A DNA stretch of 64,000 nucleotides from Borovskyia barvae. Its lineage: Eukaryota; Euglenozoa; Kinetoplastea; Trypanosomatida; Trypanosomatidae. The notes below the pieces were generated by a model that worked only from the letters and a program-made list of their open reading frames with translations, was not told the DNA's origin and made no database searches. Every line of letters begins with the position of its first letter. The stretch's first letter is position 1. The position numbers and the translations under genes were made by a program. Below, piece by piece: positions 49,132 to 59,752 of the stretch. The stretch is taken from NCBI GenBank assembly GCA_030849085.1, contig JASAOM010001130.1, positions 248,001-312,000 of the forward strand, written 5' to 3'.

Positions 49132-51861
49132 CTATGGGTGTTTCAGCAACGGCTTTCCGTTTTGCAAGGCGGAAAGCAGCAATCCGATATATTTTTTTAG
49201 ATTCACTGTGCTGGAAGGTAGCTCTAGCGCCTTACTCGTCATCTTCATCTTTTTTGGGTCAACGATCTTCGCCAGCATCGCTTCTGTCGTCTCTTCCCAC
49301 CCCATTTCATTACTGTCTGTAACAGAACAGCGAAAGAGAGCCTTCAACGTCGTTTCGTCCTCTGGTGCCATGCCGGGATACTTGAGGAGTAAGCACAGAC
49401 CAAAGAGATTCGCGCAGCAGTTTAGCACCGCCGAGGCCTGCCGAAGGCAACGCCGGCAGCGCGTGACGGTGTCGGCCTTTTCCTGGAGTATCCGGTAGCA
49501 ATCTTCAAAAAGAATCCCCATTGAAGTGAGGTCAGCGGGACTGCGATCGCGGAAACGCACCAGGAGTCTCTTTTGGACTGCCCTAAAAAAGGCAGCGGCA
49601 TTGTCGAGTCCCTCTTGGGCCACCGCCATTTCTCTCCGAATCGTCCAGTGGGTATCCACGGCGGTGAGAAAATCCGACAGGGGTGCACCGTCCGGCACGT
49701 CGAATTTCACAGTGGCGGGGCCGTGGTAAAGCCGAAGGCGCCGTGTCAGCTCGGCCGTTAGGAGCCATAGACCTTCAAAGGTGGAGCCCTGGATCTTGAA
49801 GCGGGCAGCATTCTTGGAGATGAGTATCGATGCATCCGCGCCGTTGAGGTAGTGGAGCGACATGACGTTGGCCAGAACGGAGCCCAGGGACACCATGTCA
49901 GTGAACAGGTTCAGAAGAGATGGCGGGGAGCTAATGTCGGTGTTGAGCTGCAGGGAAAAGGCAGTATTCTTGATAGGCGTTACTGGGCGGGCCACCAACG
50001 CTAGAGGGGCGAGTGCGGTATGCTCACTTGTCTCATAAACACGGCGTTTGCCTCGAAACAGTGCAACCACAACGACATCGAGCGAAGACGGGATGATCGA
50101 GTCTAAGTCCTGGACAACACCGACGGTGAAGCTCGCGGTAGCAGAGCTCCCCGCATCGATGTGTGGCAACAGCTGTTGAGCAGGGTGTACCAGAAGCGGA
50201 GCGGTGGCCTGTGCGACGAGTGAAACGTCATCGATGCCACCCGTCAGCGCTTTGAGCGTCACCGTTAGCGATACTGTATTCTCCACAACAGTAACGCGGC
50301 CAAATTGGCTTGTTATGGAGACGGCCGTGGAGGTGATTGGGTGGAGAGTGGCACCGGCATTGCTGTGCGATGGTTGCTTCGCCGCGTTATCACCTTCCCC
50401 AGCAGGACTACCTTTTTCCCTGCTCGCTGCCGCGGAGCTGGAGGTTAGCCCGGAGGCCGCAAAAAATGGATCGTTGTCGTCGTCCTCGTCTTGTGCGGTT
50501 GGGCCTGTGAACTGCTGGATTAGGTTCTCGGTCTCCTTCAGGGCGGTCACCATGTCACCGTAAGAGACGGACTTCGTCTCTGTTGACGGCGCGCGCTGCT
50601 CCGTGGGGTCGGTGCCGAGGTAATTGATCGTGAGTGTGTTGTCTGAGGCCAAGTTCAGTATCATGCCTTCAACGCCACAGAGTGTGGCAACCGCGAGGGC
50701 CAGCGGCGCAGCCTTACTGGGTACCGCTGCACTCCATTGAAGTTCTGTATCCGAATACACACGCACCAGACCGTTGAAAGTACCGACGAGCAAATTGTCC
50801 AAATCGATGACGGGAAGCGGATACACGCACAGCGACGCCGCCGCGAAGTCCAATCGGTGAATGGTGTTCGGTTGGCCGCTATCATTCAAAACGTAGAGCG
50901 TTTGAGTGCAAAGCACCACAATATTTACCTCTTCGCGCGGCAAGCCTCGCGTGAGCCGACAAATCGCGACATCGACGGCATCCTCACCAAGATTGAAAGC
51001 CCAAAGAGGTGCGAGGCTAGAAGTGGGAGCTTCGTCAGAGCGTTCGAGTCCGGCCATCCCACGGCCATCATCAGTGTAGGCATTCTTTATTATCGACGAG
51101 TATGTGTAGCACATGAGAAACATCGAAGAATTGCAAGTAAGAAGCGTGTCTTTCTTTTCACAGTACCGCAATGGTCCTGGAAGGAGAAACTGATTCGGAG
51201 GGAAGAGACTCCGGTAGAGAATACCGTTCGAGTCAGCGAATGTCAAGAAGCCGTCCATGGCTTGAACACAAACCATCTTATGGTCGCTTCTGCCGTAGCA
51301 CCCGGACGCGAAATTGTAGGCAGTCCGCTGTAATTCGATCTTTTTCTGAGTTTTCAGCGTGTAGAAGGCACCAAGCTCCTTCAAGGAGGAGAAAGCGTCT
51401 TGCTCACGAGCAGCCCCTCCATCGTGCGGACTGGGACGAGCTTCTGCATTCCTCATGGCAAGCGGATGGTCGGCAGTCTTCTCCTCTTCCAGATCAGTCG
51501 GATCTAGAGCGGCTGCGGTGTCGCTTCCGCTGGCAACCACCTCTAGAAAAAGCAACTTTCGTGGAAAAAGGATGGCAAGAATGTTAGGAGCTCCCTTGGC
51601 ACTTAATCGGCGGAAGGGCCCACATTCGAGTTGCAAAATGGGTTCATCGTATTTTTTTTCGAAAAGAACATCACCCGGTAGCATCGGTCCCTGATTTGCA
51701 CTCGGTGACAGGATGCGCAGCATTCCTTGAAAGGAGCCGATGACCACCTTGTCGAAGAGCATGCCGACATCGGGATCAGCGAGGGTCAATGCAGAGGGGC
51801 TGAACTCTTCGCCGGGAAAGGAAGTATACCAGTAGTCCCGCAGTTGAAAAAGTGACCCCAT
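49132..51861 (-). CDS. BBS9: BBSome subunit BBS9 (PTHB1)
   Basis: The 909-residue product matches BBS9 through its propeller. It starts MGSLFQLRDYWYTSFPGEEF (human: MSLFKARDWW). KVVIGSFQGMLRILSP, LQRTAYNFASGCYG, VCVQAMDGFLTF and FLLPGPLRY follow in family order. The middle has a Ser/Ala-rich acidic insert (about 465-500), and the C-terminal half carries the adaptin-ear-like and helical parts. BBS9 is a scaffold of the BBSome, the coat that carries membrane cargo in and out of cilia and flagella, so the organism should be flagellated. The open frame begins at a GTG (51876); the first ATG is 51861, exactly where the family starts. Confidence 0.93.
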   Translation of the reverse strand: MGSLFQLRDYWYTSFPGEEFSPSALTLADPDVGMLFDKVVIGSFQGMLRILSPSANQGPMLPGDVLFEKKYDEPILQLECGPFRRLSAKGAPNILAILFPRKLLFLEVVASGSDTAAALDPTDLEEEKTADHPLAMRNAEARPSPHDGGAAREQDAFSSLKELGAFYTLKTQKKIELQRTAYNFASGCYGRSDHKMVCVQAMDGFLTFADSNGILYRSLFPPNQFLLPGPLRYCEKKDTLLTCNSSMFLMCYTYSSIIKNAYTDDGRGMAGLERSDEAPTSSLAPLWAFNLGEDAVDVAICRLTRGLPREEVNIVVLCTQTLYVLNDSGQPNTIHRLDFAAASLCVYPLPVIDLDNLLVGTFNGLVRVYSDTELQWSAAVPSKAAPLALAVATLCGVEGMILNLASDNTLTINYLGTDPTEQRAPSTETKSVSYGDMVTALKETENLIQQFTGPTAQDEDDDNDPFFAASGLTSSSAAASREKGSPAGEGDNAAKQPSHSNAGATLHPITSTAVSITSQFGRVTVVENTVSLTVTLKALTGGIDDVSLVAQATAPLLVHPAQQLLPHIDAGSSATASFTVGVVQDLDSIIPSSLDVVVVALFRGKRRVYETSEHTALAPLALVARPVTPIKNTAFSLQLNTDISSPPSLLNLFTDMVSLGSVLANVMSLHYLNGADASILISKNAARFKIQGSTFEGLWLLTAELTRRLRLYHGPATVKFDVPDGAPLSDFLTAVDTHWTIRREMAVAQEGLDNAAAFFRAVQKRLLVRFRDRSPADLTSMGILFEDCYRILQEKADTVTRCRRCLRQASAVLNCCANLFGLCLLLKYPGMAPEDETTLKALFRCSVTDSNEMGWEETTEAMLAKIVDPKKMKMTSKALELPSSTVNLKKYIGLLLSALQNGKPLLKHP

Positions 51862-53031
51862 TATTGCGTTTCGCACGGCCCGCGCACTTCACGATAAAAT
51901 CAGGTTGCACCGTGATTCGAGTGTCGGAAAGCAGATGTTGTGCGTACCTGTTGAGATCTTTACTTCCATGAACGAGCCGATAGGATGTGAGGTATCATGT
52001 GCAGAGTGAATAATTTTTTCTGCGGTTGGAGGATAAAAAGAGAGGAAGGTAAACGGATGATAAGAGGCAAAGCTGGATTATCAGCGTCTACATCGCACCA
52101 CCACCGGTGTGGATGAGCTCGAAGGGCGCCAAGGACAAAAAGGGGAATGTGGCGCGTCTCCTCACGACATCGCAAAAGAAACGCGTCCACTGTCTTTCTC
52201 GCGCAATGTACCTCTCATGCTGCCTCGTCTCCTCTGCCTCGCGCGGCGATGTACAGGGAGGAAGGGTAGGTAATGCCTTAAGCAGAAGCAAACCTGCTCT
52301 AGATCCACCCCCGGGTACCCATCCGAATTTAGAAGCTTCGTGACGAAGGTGATGAAGTTAAGTCTCACATCAAAAAAAAAGGATTATGTCAATATTGATG
52401 TCCTTCTTCCGCCTAGCACTTCCCGACAAATGGATGTGTCATCGCACTGTTTGTGAAAACGGCTTCTCAGCGCTAGGAAGGGGTTCGAAAAGACAACCGC
52501 GCCATATTTCCAGTGCGAGGTGAAAGAAGGGTGCGAGGGGGAGGCAACGGGGGATCCGGCAAAGAGGGGAGCGAAGGGAGGCGAAGAAGAGGAAGGAGGA
52601 ACACGTGATCATTCCTTTTCGATATCGAAGAAAACGCATCTGGGTCCACCTAGCCGGAACGCGTAAGGACCGTCGTCTCATCAGAATCAACTTTGCGAAG
52701 AAGTGTGGGTCTTAATGCCGGAGACTCCACCAACACACCAAAATCTACTATCCATATGCGTTGCAGAAGGCTGTCCTCACCCCATCCCCTTCCCCTGATG
52801 GTGATCGATTGAATGAGGACCAGTTCCTCCTCATGGTGCGCCTTTTTTCCCCTCTTCACAGTTCGCGAGCACAAAGCTTTTCAACGCTACAGCCCTACAG
52901 AGCAAACAAAAGGATGGCGCTCGCAACACTACAAGTGCAATGGAATACATATCTTAGGTTGCGGATGCCCCTTCAAGAGGACGGGAGGGGAGGGAGGAGT
53001 TGCACCACACCAACACACTGAAATCAAGCCT
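51862..53031. other. Gap between the ArfGAP and BBS9 genes
   Basis: This is untranslated sequence of the ArfGAP 3' end and the BBS9 leader. I see no credible gene. Confidence 0.5.
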
Positions 53032-54240
53032 TCAAAAATCTTCATCAGCCCATGCCCATTCGTCTTTATGAACTGATGGGGATGCTGCCTGGGGGTTGTT
53101 TAAGTCCACACTAAGTGGATTGAGTGGATGATTGGACGGCACAGTAGAGTGGGGAAAAGTTATATTCGGCGAACTCACCTGCTGTGGGGAATGAGCAGCA
53201 GGAGTGAGAGCACTGCCACTCTGCGAAACAACGTGCCCCTGGTATACCGGAGACGAGGTCGCCGATGCGCCTACCGGCCGTGCTGCGACCGAGTTTCGCG
53301 CACCAGGTTTTAAAGTGTGGCTGCCTTCGATATGTCCAAACCGATTAGGGTCGGCAGCGTTGACGGGAGCACCGCTTTCAGCTTCGGCTTGACGTGCGTT
53401 TTGAATCATTCTCGCTAGTCCATCCTCCTGGTCACCTTGTGCGCCACTGCCGAGTCCCCCTTCCTTCACTCGGTGTTGCAGCTCGGACGCGTAAGCGGAG
53501 ACGGTGGCTGAGACACCAGCAAACTTCTGAAGCAGAGAGCCACGCATGCCTTCCACATCTGCTTGCTGTACCGCCACAGAGGCTTGTTGTGCTAACTCAG
53601 CCGTCTTCTGAGAGACGGTGCTCCATCCGCTACACAGCGATGAATACCAATCGCCGCCAACGTTCGTTCCATCGCGCCCGCTTCTACCAGCAGTTGGGCT
53701 GTGTATGTGACCTCCTCCACCCAAGCCACCAAAGCGATCCGGGTTTGTGGGTGCGGGCGTCGCGGAGAAGGGACTGCTCGTTGGACTGGCAACCTCCGGC
53801 GCTTTGAGGCGCTCATACCACACGGGCGGCTGCCACGCCGCTTCGTTGAAAGGTTTGCCCTGCGCCTCAGATTTGATCATGTCTGCGTAGCGCAACGCCG
53901 GCAGTGACTCATACCGCGCCTTCAGTGGTGCTTTCGGTACATTATGAGCTTCAAAGTAAAGACGGGCTCGGCGATTTCCTCCGAGCTCCATCTGCCGCAG
54001 CTTCTCCGGGTTCCACCCGCTCCAATTATCCATGGTGGAGCTGCGGACAAAGGAGAGATGCACGCCCAGCCCCCGATGCTGACCGCTGCAGTTCAGGCAA
54101 ATAAACGTCCCGTGGTTCACATCGCACCACTGCGGGTTTGGCGCCCCACATTCGAAACAGCGCTTACATTCAGTATCACTGACGAGAATCTTCTCAAAAA
54201 CCTGCTCATCTCCAGGATTGACGTAGGTGTGACGAGACAT
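53032..54240 (-). CDS. ADP-ribosylation factor GTPase-activating protein (ArfGAP1-like)
   Basis: The 402-residue product begins with an ArfGAP domain. The zinc finger is C28-x2-C31-x16-C48-x2-C51, followed by [16 protein letters not shown] with the catalytic arginine finger Arg56. [17 protein letters not shown] continues the fold. The rest is low-complexity with possible amphipathic stretches (about 200-270). It ends EWAWADEDF, a W-x-W/W-x4-F acidic tail like those in ArfGAP1-type proteins that bind the delta subunit of the COPI coat. ArfGAPs switch off Arf and so drive coat release at the Golgi. The start is an ATG. Confidence 0.9.
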   Translation of the reverse strand: MSRHTYVNPGDEQVFEKILVSDTECKRCFECGAPNPQWCDVNHGTFICLNCSGQHRGLGVHLSFVRSSTMDNWSGWNPEKLRQMELGGNRRARLYFEAHNVPKAPLKARYESLPALRYADMIKSEAQGKPFNEAAWQPPVWYERLKAPEVASPTSSPFSATPAPTNPDRFGGLGGGGHIHSPTAGRSGRDGTNVGGDWYSSLCSGWSTVSQKTAELAQQASVAVQQADVEGMRGSLLQKFAGVSATVSAYASELQHRVKEGGLGSGAQGDQEDGLARMIQNARQAEAESGAPVNAADPNRFGHIEGSHTLKPGARNSVAARPVGASATSSPVYQGHVVSQSGSALTPAAHSPQQVSSPNITFPHSTVPSNHPLNPLSVDLNNPQAASPSVHKDEWAWADEDF

Positions 54241-55868
54241 GCTCCCAAAGAACGATCACACCCAATGCCTGTGTGTGCGTGGACAGGCACCAAATGGTTG
54301 CCGCAAAAAATCACAGCTGATGCCTTTGCCGATACGATAGTGCACAGAAACAACGATTCAAAACGTGATGGAGAGCAGAAGAGAGAAAAAAGAACGTTGT
54401 GGCACAACTACTTTTTCTTTGCCTCGGAGGTGGCCACTTCACTTCTTTCTCGCTCGCTCCCGTTTCGTGAGGAGCAGAATCGTGGAGAGAAAGGATATTA
54501 CCTGGAAGACGTAACACGAAGACAGCTGCGAAAGTGTGTGTGTGTGAACAGGAGCGGTGGATCAAAAGTAGCAAGCTGGAAATAGAGTAAGAGGCGAACA
54601 ACGATAACAGCAGCCCAGCTCAGCAAAGTTTGATGGAAAACCATAGGGCATAACATGACTCGTTCACCACTGAGGATAACGTGAGAAAGAGAGTGAGCAA
54701 GAGCGGAGCATGAATATCGAACGTGACGGTGGGGAAGCCGATAGATGAGCAGTGGATCACGGGCATCTTGTGAAGGAGTCGATGAAGAAGGTCCCACCCG
54801 AGATGACGAGCTGCGGGGACACACCTCTACGACCCATGCCGAAATCATGCATGAACACACGTTCAAAGAAGCCTTCCTTCATGACTGCTAGGTGCCATTG
54901 CCACCGGAGAAAACTATCCTCTTTACGTAACTTTCTCACATAGAAATCGCAGTCAGCGAAATGGTGAGGTAAGGAACAACGTCAAGGCATTGTTGGGGGA
55001 GGGTGAGAGAGAAGCCTGCAGGGCGTGAAATGCACTGTTCCAGGAACGTCAATGTGTTGCGGAATGATTTCTATCCACCAAAAGGATTGCTTTTATTAGC
55101 TCCCTTTCTTTATTCTCCCGCTGCTTCCATCGTTTTCATCACTCAGCTGGTGTAAGAAAAGAGCACTCGAGAAGCAGCGGATAGGATGCGCCGCTTTGTT
55201 TGTCAGTACCAGCGAACAAGGTGGGAGGGTGAGGAGCGCGCTGCTAGAAGATGCAGTCATCTACCTTTCTGTCAATTCCGGATCCCACTTCGCATGCAAA
55301 GCTTTGCCTCTCTGTATATATATAGTGTGTGTGTGAGTGTGATGTCGTCCGCTCGAATGCGGCGAATAAGCAGTAGCATGCGTACACATGAAAAGAAAAA
55401 AAGAAGTGAGAGGCGAGTGCCAGCTAGTATACATCTGTTCCGGCGTCCCTCTCACTGTCTTTTTCGTTGCAGCGACCTTCGATTCCGGTGCAACTCTCCC
55501 GAGCCCCTACCCTTCACCCACCGGCATCCGTAATGCAGTGAAGTATCTCCCCGTTAATTGGTGCAGCTCATCACTACAGAATCTACGCACACCCAAAATC
55601 ACAAAAATGCGGTCGGAGAGCGAAAGAAGGCGTAGCTTGCACGAATTATCAGGGATCGTCATAGGAGCTACAAGTCCGTGTACCAGGAGGAGGAAGGTGT
55701 ATAACATGGCAGGGGCATCCGGCCTACAAAAGCGCAGGCAGGCGAGCCCCCCCCCCCTCCTCCCCTCCTCAACTGAAGATGTGGGAGAGGGTGCGGTGGT
55801 AAGCACAGAAAATACAGAGAGAGACTGCTGAAATGAGCACATAGTTCATCGCAGCCCTGCACGGTGCG
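54241..55868. other. Gap between the coiled-coil and ArfGAP genes
   Basis: It contains a short (TA)n-(GT)n stretch at about 55314-55335 and a C run on the plus strand at 55747-55757. Frames here look like chance. Confidence 0.5.
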
Positions 55869-58277
55869 TCACAAAGTTGTCATATCCTGCTGGGCATCTT
55901 CAATTTGCTCTGTCGTGGCTGCGCGAAGTTTCCGATTAGCCTGCATCTTTCGCTTCGACTGGTGCCACTCCTTGCGCAGCTTCCCCAGTTTCTCCTTGTC
56001 CTTTTGAGAGCTTGGGTTGAGCCGATCCTCTTCGGATTTGATTCCATTACTCGTCCCATGCAGGACACTGCCATCGGCGCCTTCACGGGAGGAGAAAGCG
56101 CCCCATGATTGAGCGAGACGCTTGTGTGCTGTCGACTCACGCACTTCAAGATCACTAATGCGAGCCTCGTATACCTGACGCAGAAATCCGATCTTAGAGG
56201 CGAAGTCCTCCTGCATTTTGGTCATTTGCTTCTGCTGCTGGAGAAGCTGGGAAGCCTGCCGCGCCACCGTTGCATCGGAGATGGTATTGTCGATACGCGA
56301 GACGCCACCGCGGCCATCTCCCGGAGAGATGGGCCGTTCCTTCGCGGAGCCAGGGGAGCCCGCTTCGTTTTCTCGCGGAGAGAAACTCTCGCTGAATACG
56401 CTGCCCGCACCCTGTCCTGCTCCACCTTGTCCACCGCCAAAGCGGGTCCCTGGCGGTTGGAGAGCCGTTTCCATGAAAAACTCTAGCCTCTCCAACTGGG
56501 AAGCACGTCGGCCAAAATTGCCAGCACTTTCCACGGCATCCGCGCGTGCGGTCGTGGAGGCAGAGAGGGTGAGCATCTTGAGGAAAGCTCCCATTTCGTC
56601 GTCGAGTACCAGGGCTCTCTGGAGCTCATCCATGTCCGATTCTAGCTGTTGCATGAGGGAAAGGAACGAGTTGATGGAGTCGAATGGCGTCACATCGGGG
56701 TCGTCGCCCCCCGACGTGCCGGGAGCCATGGCGCCTGGAGATGCCGCGAAGCCAGCAACCGAATTCCGAGCACTGGCTGCTCTGGAGGTAGTCGTGTTCG
56801 GCGCCTGAGGGAGGCGATGGGACAGGGATGAGATGCTCGATTGCAGTTGACGGCTGTTAAGGTTATTTCCTTGGCCACCTGCGGTACCGAACGATGGAGT
56901 GCGTACACTCCCTTCAAGTACCGCCATTTCGGTTTCAGCGGCCATGATTTGAGCCTCTGTCAGGCCGTTTGGTGAACGCCGGGGTCCTACTGTTGACGGG
57001 AGTCTGCTGATGCTCCCTCGTTTTGTCTCGACGGGTTCTCCTTCCTCTAGCTGCTTGTTCTGTAGCGCCTGCTCGCCTTGTTTGTACCCCTGCAGTGTTG
57101 CCAAGGTGTATCCGCCGCGCCAGCGTTGGGTGCTGATGTTGCCAAACCGGTCCACGGAAGTAAGATTCCCACCTGGAAACGTGGCTCGGATACGCTGTGC
57201 CACCTCCGATGCGTTTTGTTGCATTTGCGAGAGAATAGCGCGGGAGTTCCGGAGTTTCGCGTTTTGCAAATCGTACAGGCGAATGTGCTGGAAAGAAAGG
57301 TAGAGAATTTTTTTGCGCTCTTGTAATGCGCTCATCAATTCCTGCGCAGTTTCCACAACCGTGTCCTTGATGGCCGTGAAACGCCCCATCAGTTGTTGAA
57401 AATTAGACTCCAGCATCTTCAGCTTAAAGCGAACGCTAGGCTCAACGGTAGCGTATGCCTCGCCTGTTCGAGCGCCTTGGCTACAGCTCAAAAGGACTTC
57501 CCGAATATCCGTGATGAGACCTCTAGATCCTCGCAGCTGCTCGCTCAGACTATCCATGGTTTGCCGAAAGGTGATGCGTGCTGGACTGAGACTTTCTTGG
57601 ACGCGCATCTCTCCAGTAACCTGCTGAAAAGCATCTTTGCAATGGCCTTCAAGGCCGGTATTCAGCTGATGAAAAAGCAGCGCCATCTGATCTTCCAAAG
57701 CGGTGGTCTGCTTTTTCAAGACCTTATTGTGCGTTTCCAGCAGCTCCACCGCTTTGCCGTGATCGTAGGCTACTTGGCCCACATTGTCCAGCATGTCCTT
57801 AAGACGCACGCGTTCATCCTCTGAGGCGCGAAGTTGCCGCTTTAAATCCCGAATCTCCCGTTGCAACAGACGCACCTCCGCGAAACGGTAGTGCTCATCA
57901 TCGTGATCCTCGGCGAAAACAACGCCGAAAAATGTCCCCAGTAGACGCCCCAGTTCCGCCGTTCGACGAAACAATCGGGAGGAGAGGAGCAGCAAGTCTG
58001 TAACCGGCAATGTAGAGGGCATTTCACTCTCTAATTGAAAGAGAATGTCCTTAAAGGCTACGACGTCGTACACGTCTCCCGCGACAAGGGCCAGGCAAGA
58101 CTGAATGGTCTGACGTAGCTCGATAAGGTTTTCATACTGCTCACTGGCCAGGGGGTCATAGCAGAGGGAGAGACTTTTACAGCCTGGCACGAAGGAGGCC
58201 TCCGTTTGGACCTCCTGGTGTGCACGCTGGCGGCCCTTGTACGTGCGTCGATTTTTATCCGCTGCAACGTCAGTCAT
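55869..58277 (-). CDS. Large coiled-coil protein of unknown function
   Basis: I do not recognise a family in this 802-residue protein. It begins MTDVAADKNRRTYKGR. Residues about 40-130 are helical, 145-250 form a coiled coil, 250-400 are helical, 400-570 are Gly/Ser-rich and probably disordered, and about 700-800 are a second coiled coil with a basic run. Long coiled coils of this type are common in the trypanosomatid flagellum and cytoskeleton, but there is no direct sign here. The frame stays open a further 158 codons upstream (to 58751), but the only AG after a long C/T tract falls at 58285-58286, just before the ATG at 58277. I therefore choose that start. Confidence 0.8.
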   Translation of the reverse strand: MTDVAADKNRRTYKGRQRAHQEVQTEASFVPGCKSLSLCYDPLASEQYENLIELRQTIQSCLALVAGDVYDVVAFKDILFQLESEMPSTLPVTDLLLLSSRLFRRTAELGRLLGTFFGVVFAEDHDDEHYRFAEVRLLQREIRDLKRQLRASEDERVRLKDMLDNVGQVAYDHGKAVELLETHNKVLKKQTTALEDQMALLFHQLNTGLEGHCKDAFQQVTGEMRVQESLSPARITFRQTMDSLSEQLRGSRGLITDIREVLLSCSQGARTGEAYATVEPSVRFKLKMLESNFQQLMGRFTAIKDTVVETAQELMSALQERKKILYLSFQHIRLYDLQNAKLRNSRAILSQMQQNASEVAQRIRATFPGGNLTSVDRFGNISTQRWRGGYTLATLQGYKQGEQALQNKQLEEGEPVETKRGSISRLPSTVGPRRSPNGLTEAQIMAAETEMAVLEGSVRTPSFGTAGGQGNNLNSRQLQSSISSLSHRLPQAPNTTTSRAASARNSVAGFAASPGAMAPGTSGGDDPDVTPFDSINSFLSLMQQLESDMDELQRALVLDDEMGAFLKMLTLSASTTARADAVESAGNFGRRASQLERLEFFMETALQPPGTRFGGGQGGAGQGAGSVFSESFSPRENEAGSPGSAKERPISPGDGRGGVSRIDNTISDATVARQASQLLQQQKQMTKMQEDFASKIGFLRQVYEARISDLEVRESTAHKRLAQSWGAFSSREGADGSVLHGTSNGIKSEEDRLNPSSQKDKEKLGKLRKEWHQSKRKMQANRKLRAATTEQIEDAQQDMTTL

Positions 58278-58430
58278 TTTTTGTCTGCAAGAGTAGCACC
58301 GTGTCACGCGAAGGAAGATGAACGCAAACGTCACACCGATGACACGAACGGTAGACAGAGAACACAGAAGTAAGAGCAGAAGGGAAGAGAGAGGGGGGAA
58401 GGAGAGGGGTGGGTGGGTGGGGGATAACGT
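58278..58430 (-). promoter_or_regulatory. Predicted trans-splice acceptor with long AG-free zone
   Basis: On the coding strand a long C/T-rich tract (about 58340-58425) is followed by no AG at all until CTTGCAG at 58285-58286. The leader to the ATG at 58277 would be only seven bases. This argues strongly for the internal ATG as start. Confidence 0.7.
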
Positions 58431-59752
58431 ACTCCCCGACGGATCTCGAACGCAGCCTGAATGTGAGACCGCAATGTACTGACTTTCCCCTTGAAAAGAA
58501 GAATAGAGATGAGGGAAGCAGCCAAAGAGCGGTTTGTCGATGAGAAGGGAAAGTGGAGGAAGGGATGCAGGGTTGAGAATGCTCCAGTACCTACTCGGCC
58601 AAAATTCGTTCGGTGTGATACAGATGAAGTTCAATCGGTGGAGAAGCGTGTGGCTGTGACACACACCACGGTCATGGCGCGGAGCTCGGCGTGAAGACCT
58701 TACTTCCTTGCTGCCTACCCTTTTGGGAGCTTCCAGTACCCTTTCAAACACAGCAAAAGGAGCCCCCAGGATCCCAGGGACTGATCTAGCGATGACCCAG
58801 GGCAGAGATTCGAGGGGTAAGATTATAAATCAATAGCATCGAGAGGGAAAAGTAGTGCAATGAGACTCACCCAACCGAGAACCGCTAAAAACTGTCCAAC
58901 TGTGCTAGTAGCTGCGTTGTGAGAGCTCCACGGCATCAGCGCCTTGAGGAGATGCACAACTGAGTCATGGAGGGAAGCGAAGAAATCGTGTTCGATTCGC
59001 GGTGGAACGCCAAAGCCTATCGTCGCTCCCTATCGCTGCTGCTGCTTCATCATCACAATACGCCTCTCCGATTTCCCTTTTTTACCCCGCGGCCATACAG
59101 ATGAAAATCATCAGGGAAGAGCAGAAACATGTTCCATTGTGGTGTTATGAGAGGACGAATGTACGCCAACGTGTTCGAAAGTGTCATTTGCGTTTTTTTA
59201 GAAACGACGCGCAAGCAGCGCATCCTAGCTGAAGACAAACGTCACCGCACAAGCATCTGCATAATAATAATAATTTTCGAAGCACGGAGAAGGTACGAGC
59301 GGTAGGAAACACCGAACACGGCTAAAAGCACCACTCCCGCACACGTGCGGAGGAGGAGGGAAAGGGGGAAGGCACCGCACTAGATGGAAAACAGTGTCAG
59401 GGACCCTTACAGAACTTTCCCAACCTCGTATCACAGCCCTTTCTTTCTCTGTATCGTTTCCGGCAAGGAGGAACCCCGATTCATGAAGACGAAATGTGAT
59501 CACCGGGTGGTACCTCTCAGCAAAAGGGACACATGCTTAACTAGTTTACATCGAAGTTGCTTCATCTGCGAAATTGCGCAGTGACCATGGCAAAGAAAAG
59601 AAAATGGAAAGTAGACGGCAGTGGTCCTCGAGAGAAGCGGAGTTGAGAGGAAAGGGAGGAAAAGAGACACGCTCATTTCCGTCCGCTCCGCAGCGGGTGG
59701 GAAAAGGGGCGCACTCCTCGTCGGCAGATCTCGCTCCCTCCATTCCGTTAAA
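58278..59752. other. Gap between the PPR and coiled-coil genes
   Basis: This includes the coiled-coil gene acceptor and its upstream open frame, and the 3' untranslated region of the PPR gene. A short ATA repeat lies near 59260-59271. No gene is seen. Confidence 0.5.

Noticed and set aside
58278-58751. N-terminal extension of the coiled-coil protein
   Set aside because: It is translated from the polypyrimidine tract and acceptor region; the only AG after the tract is downstream of the upstream ATG.
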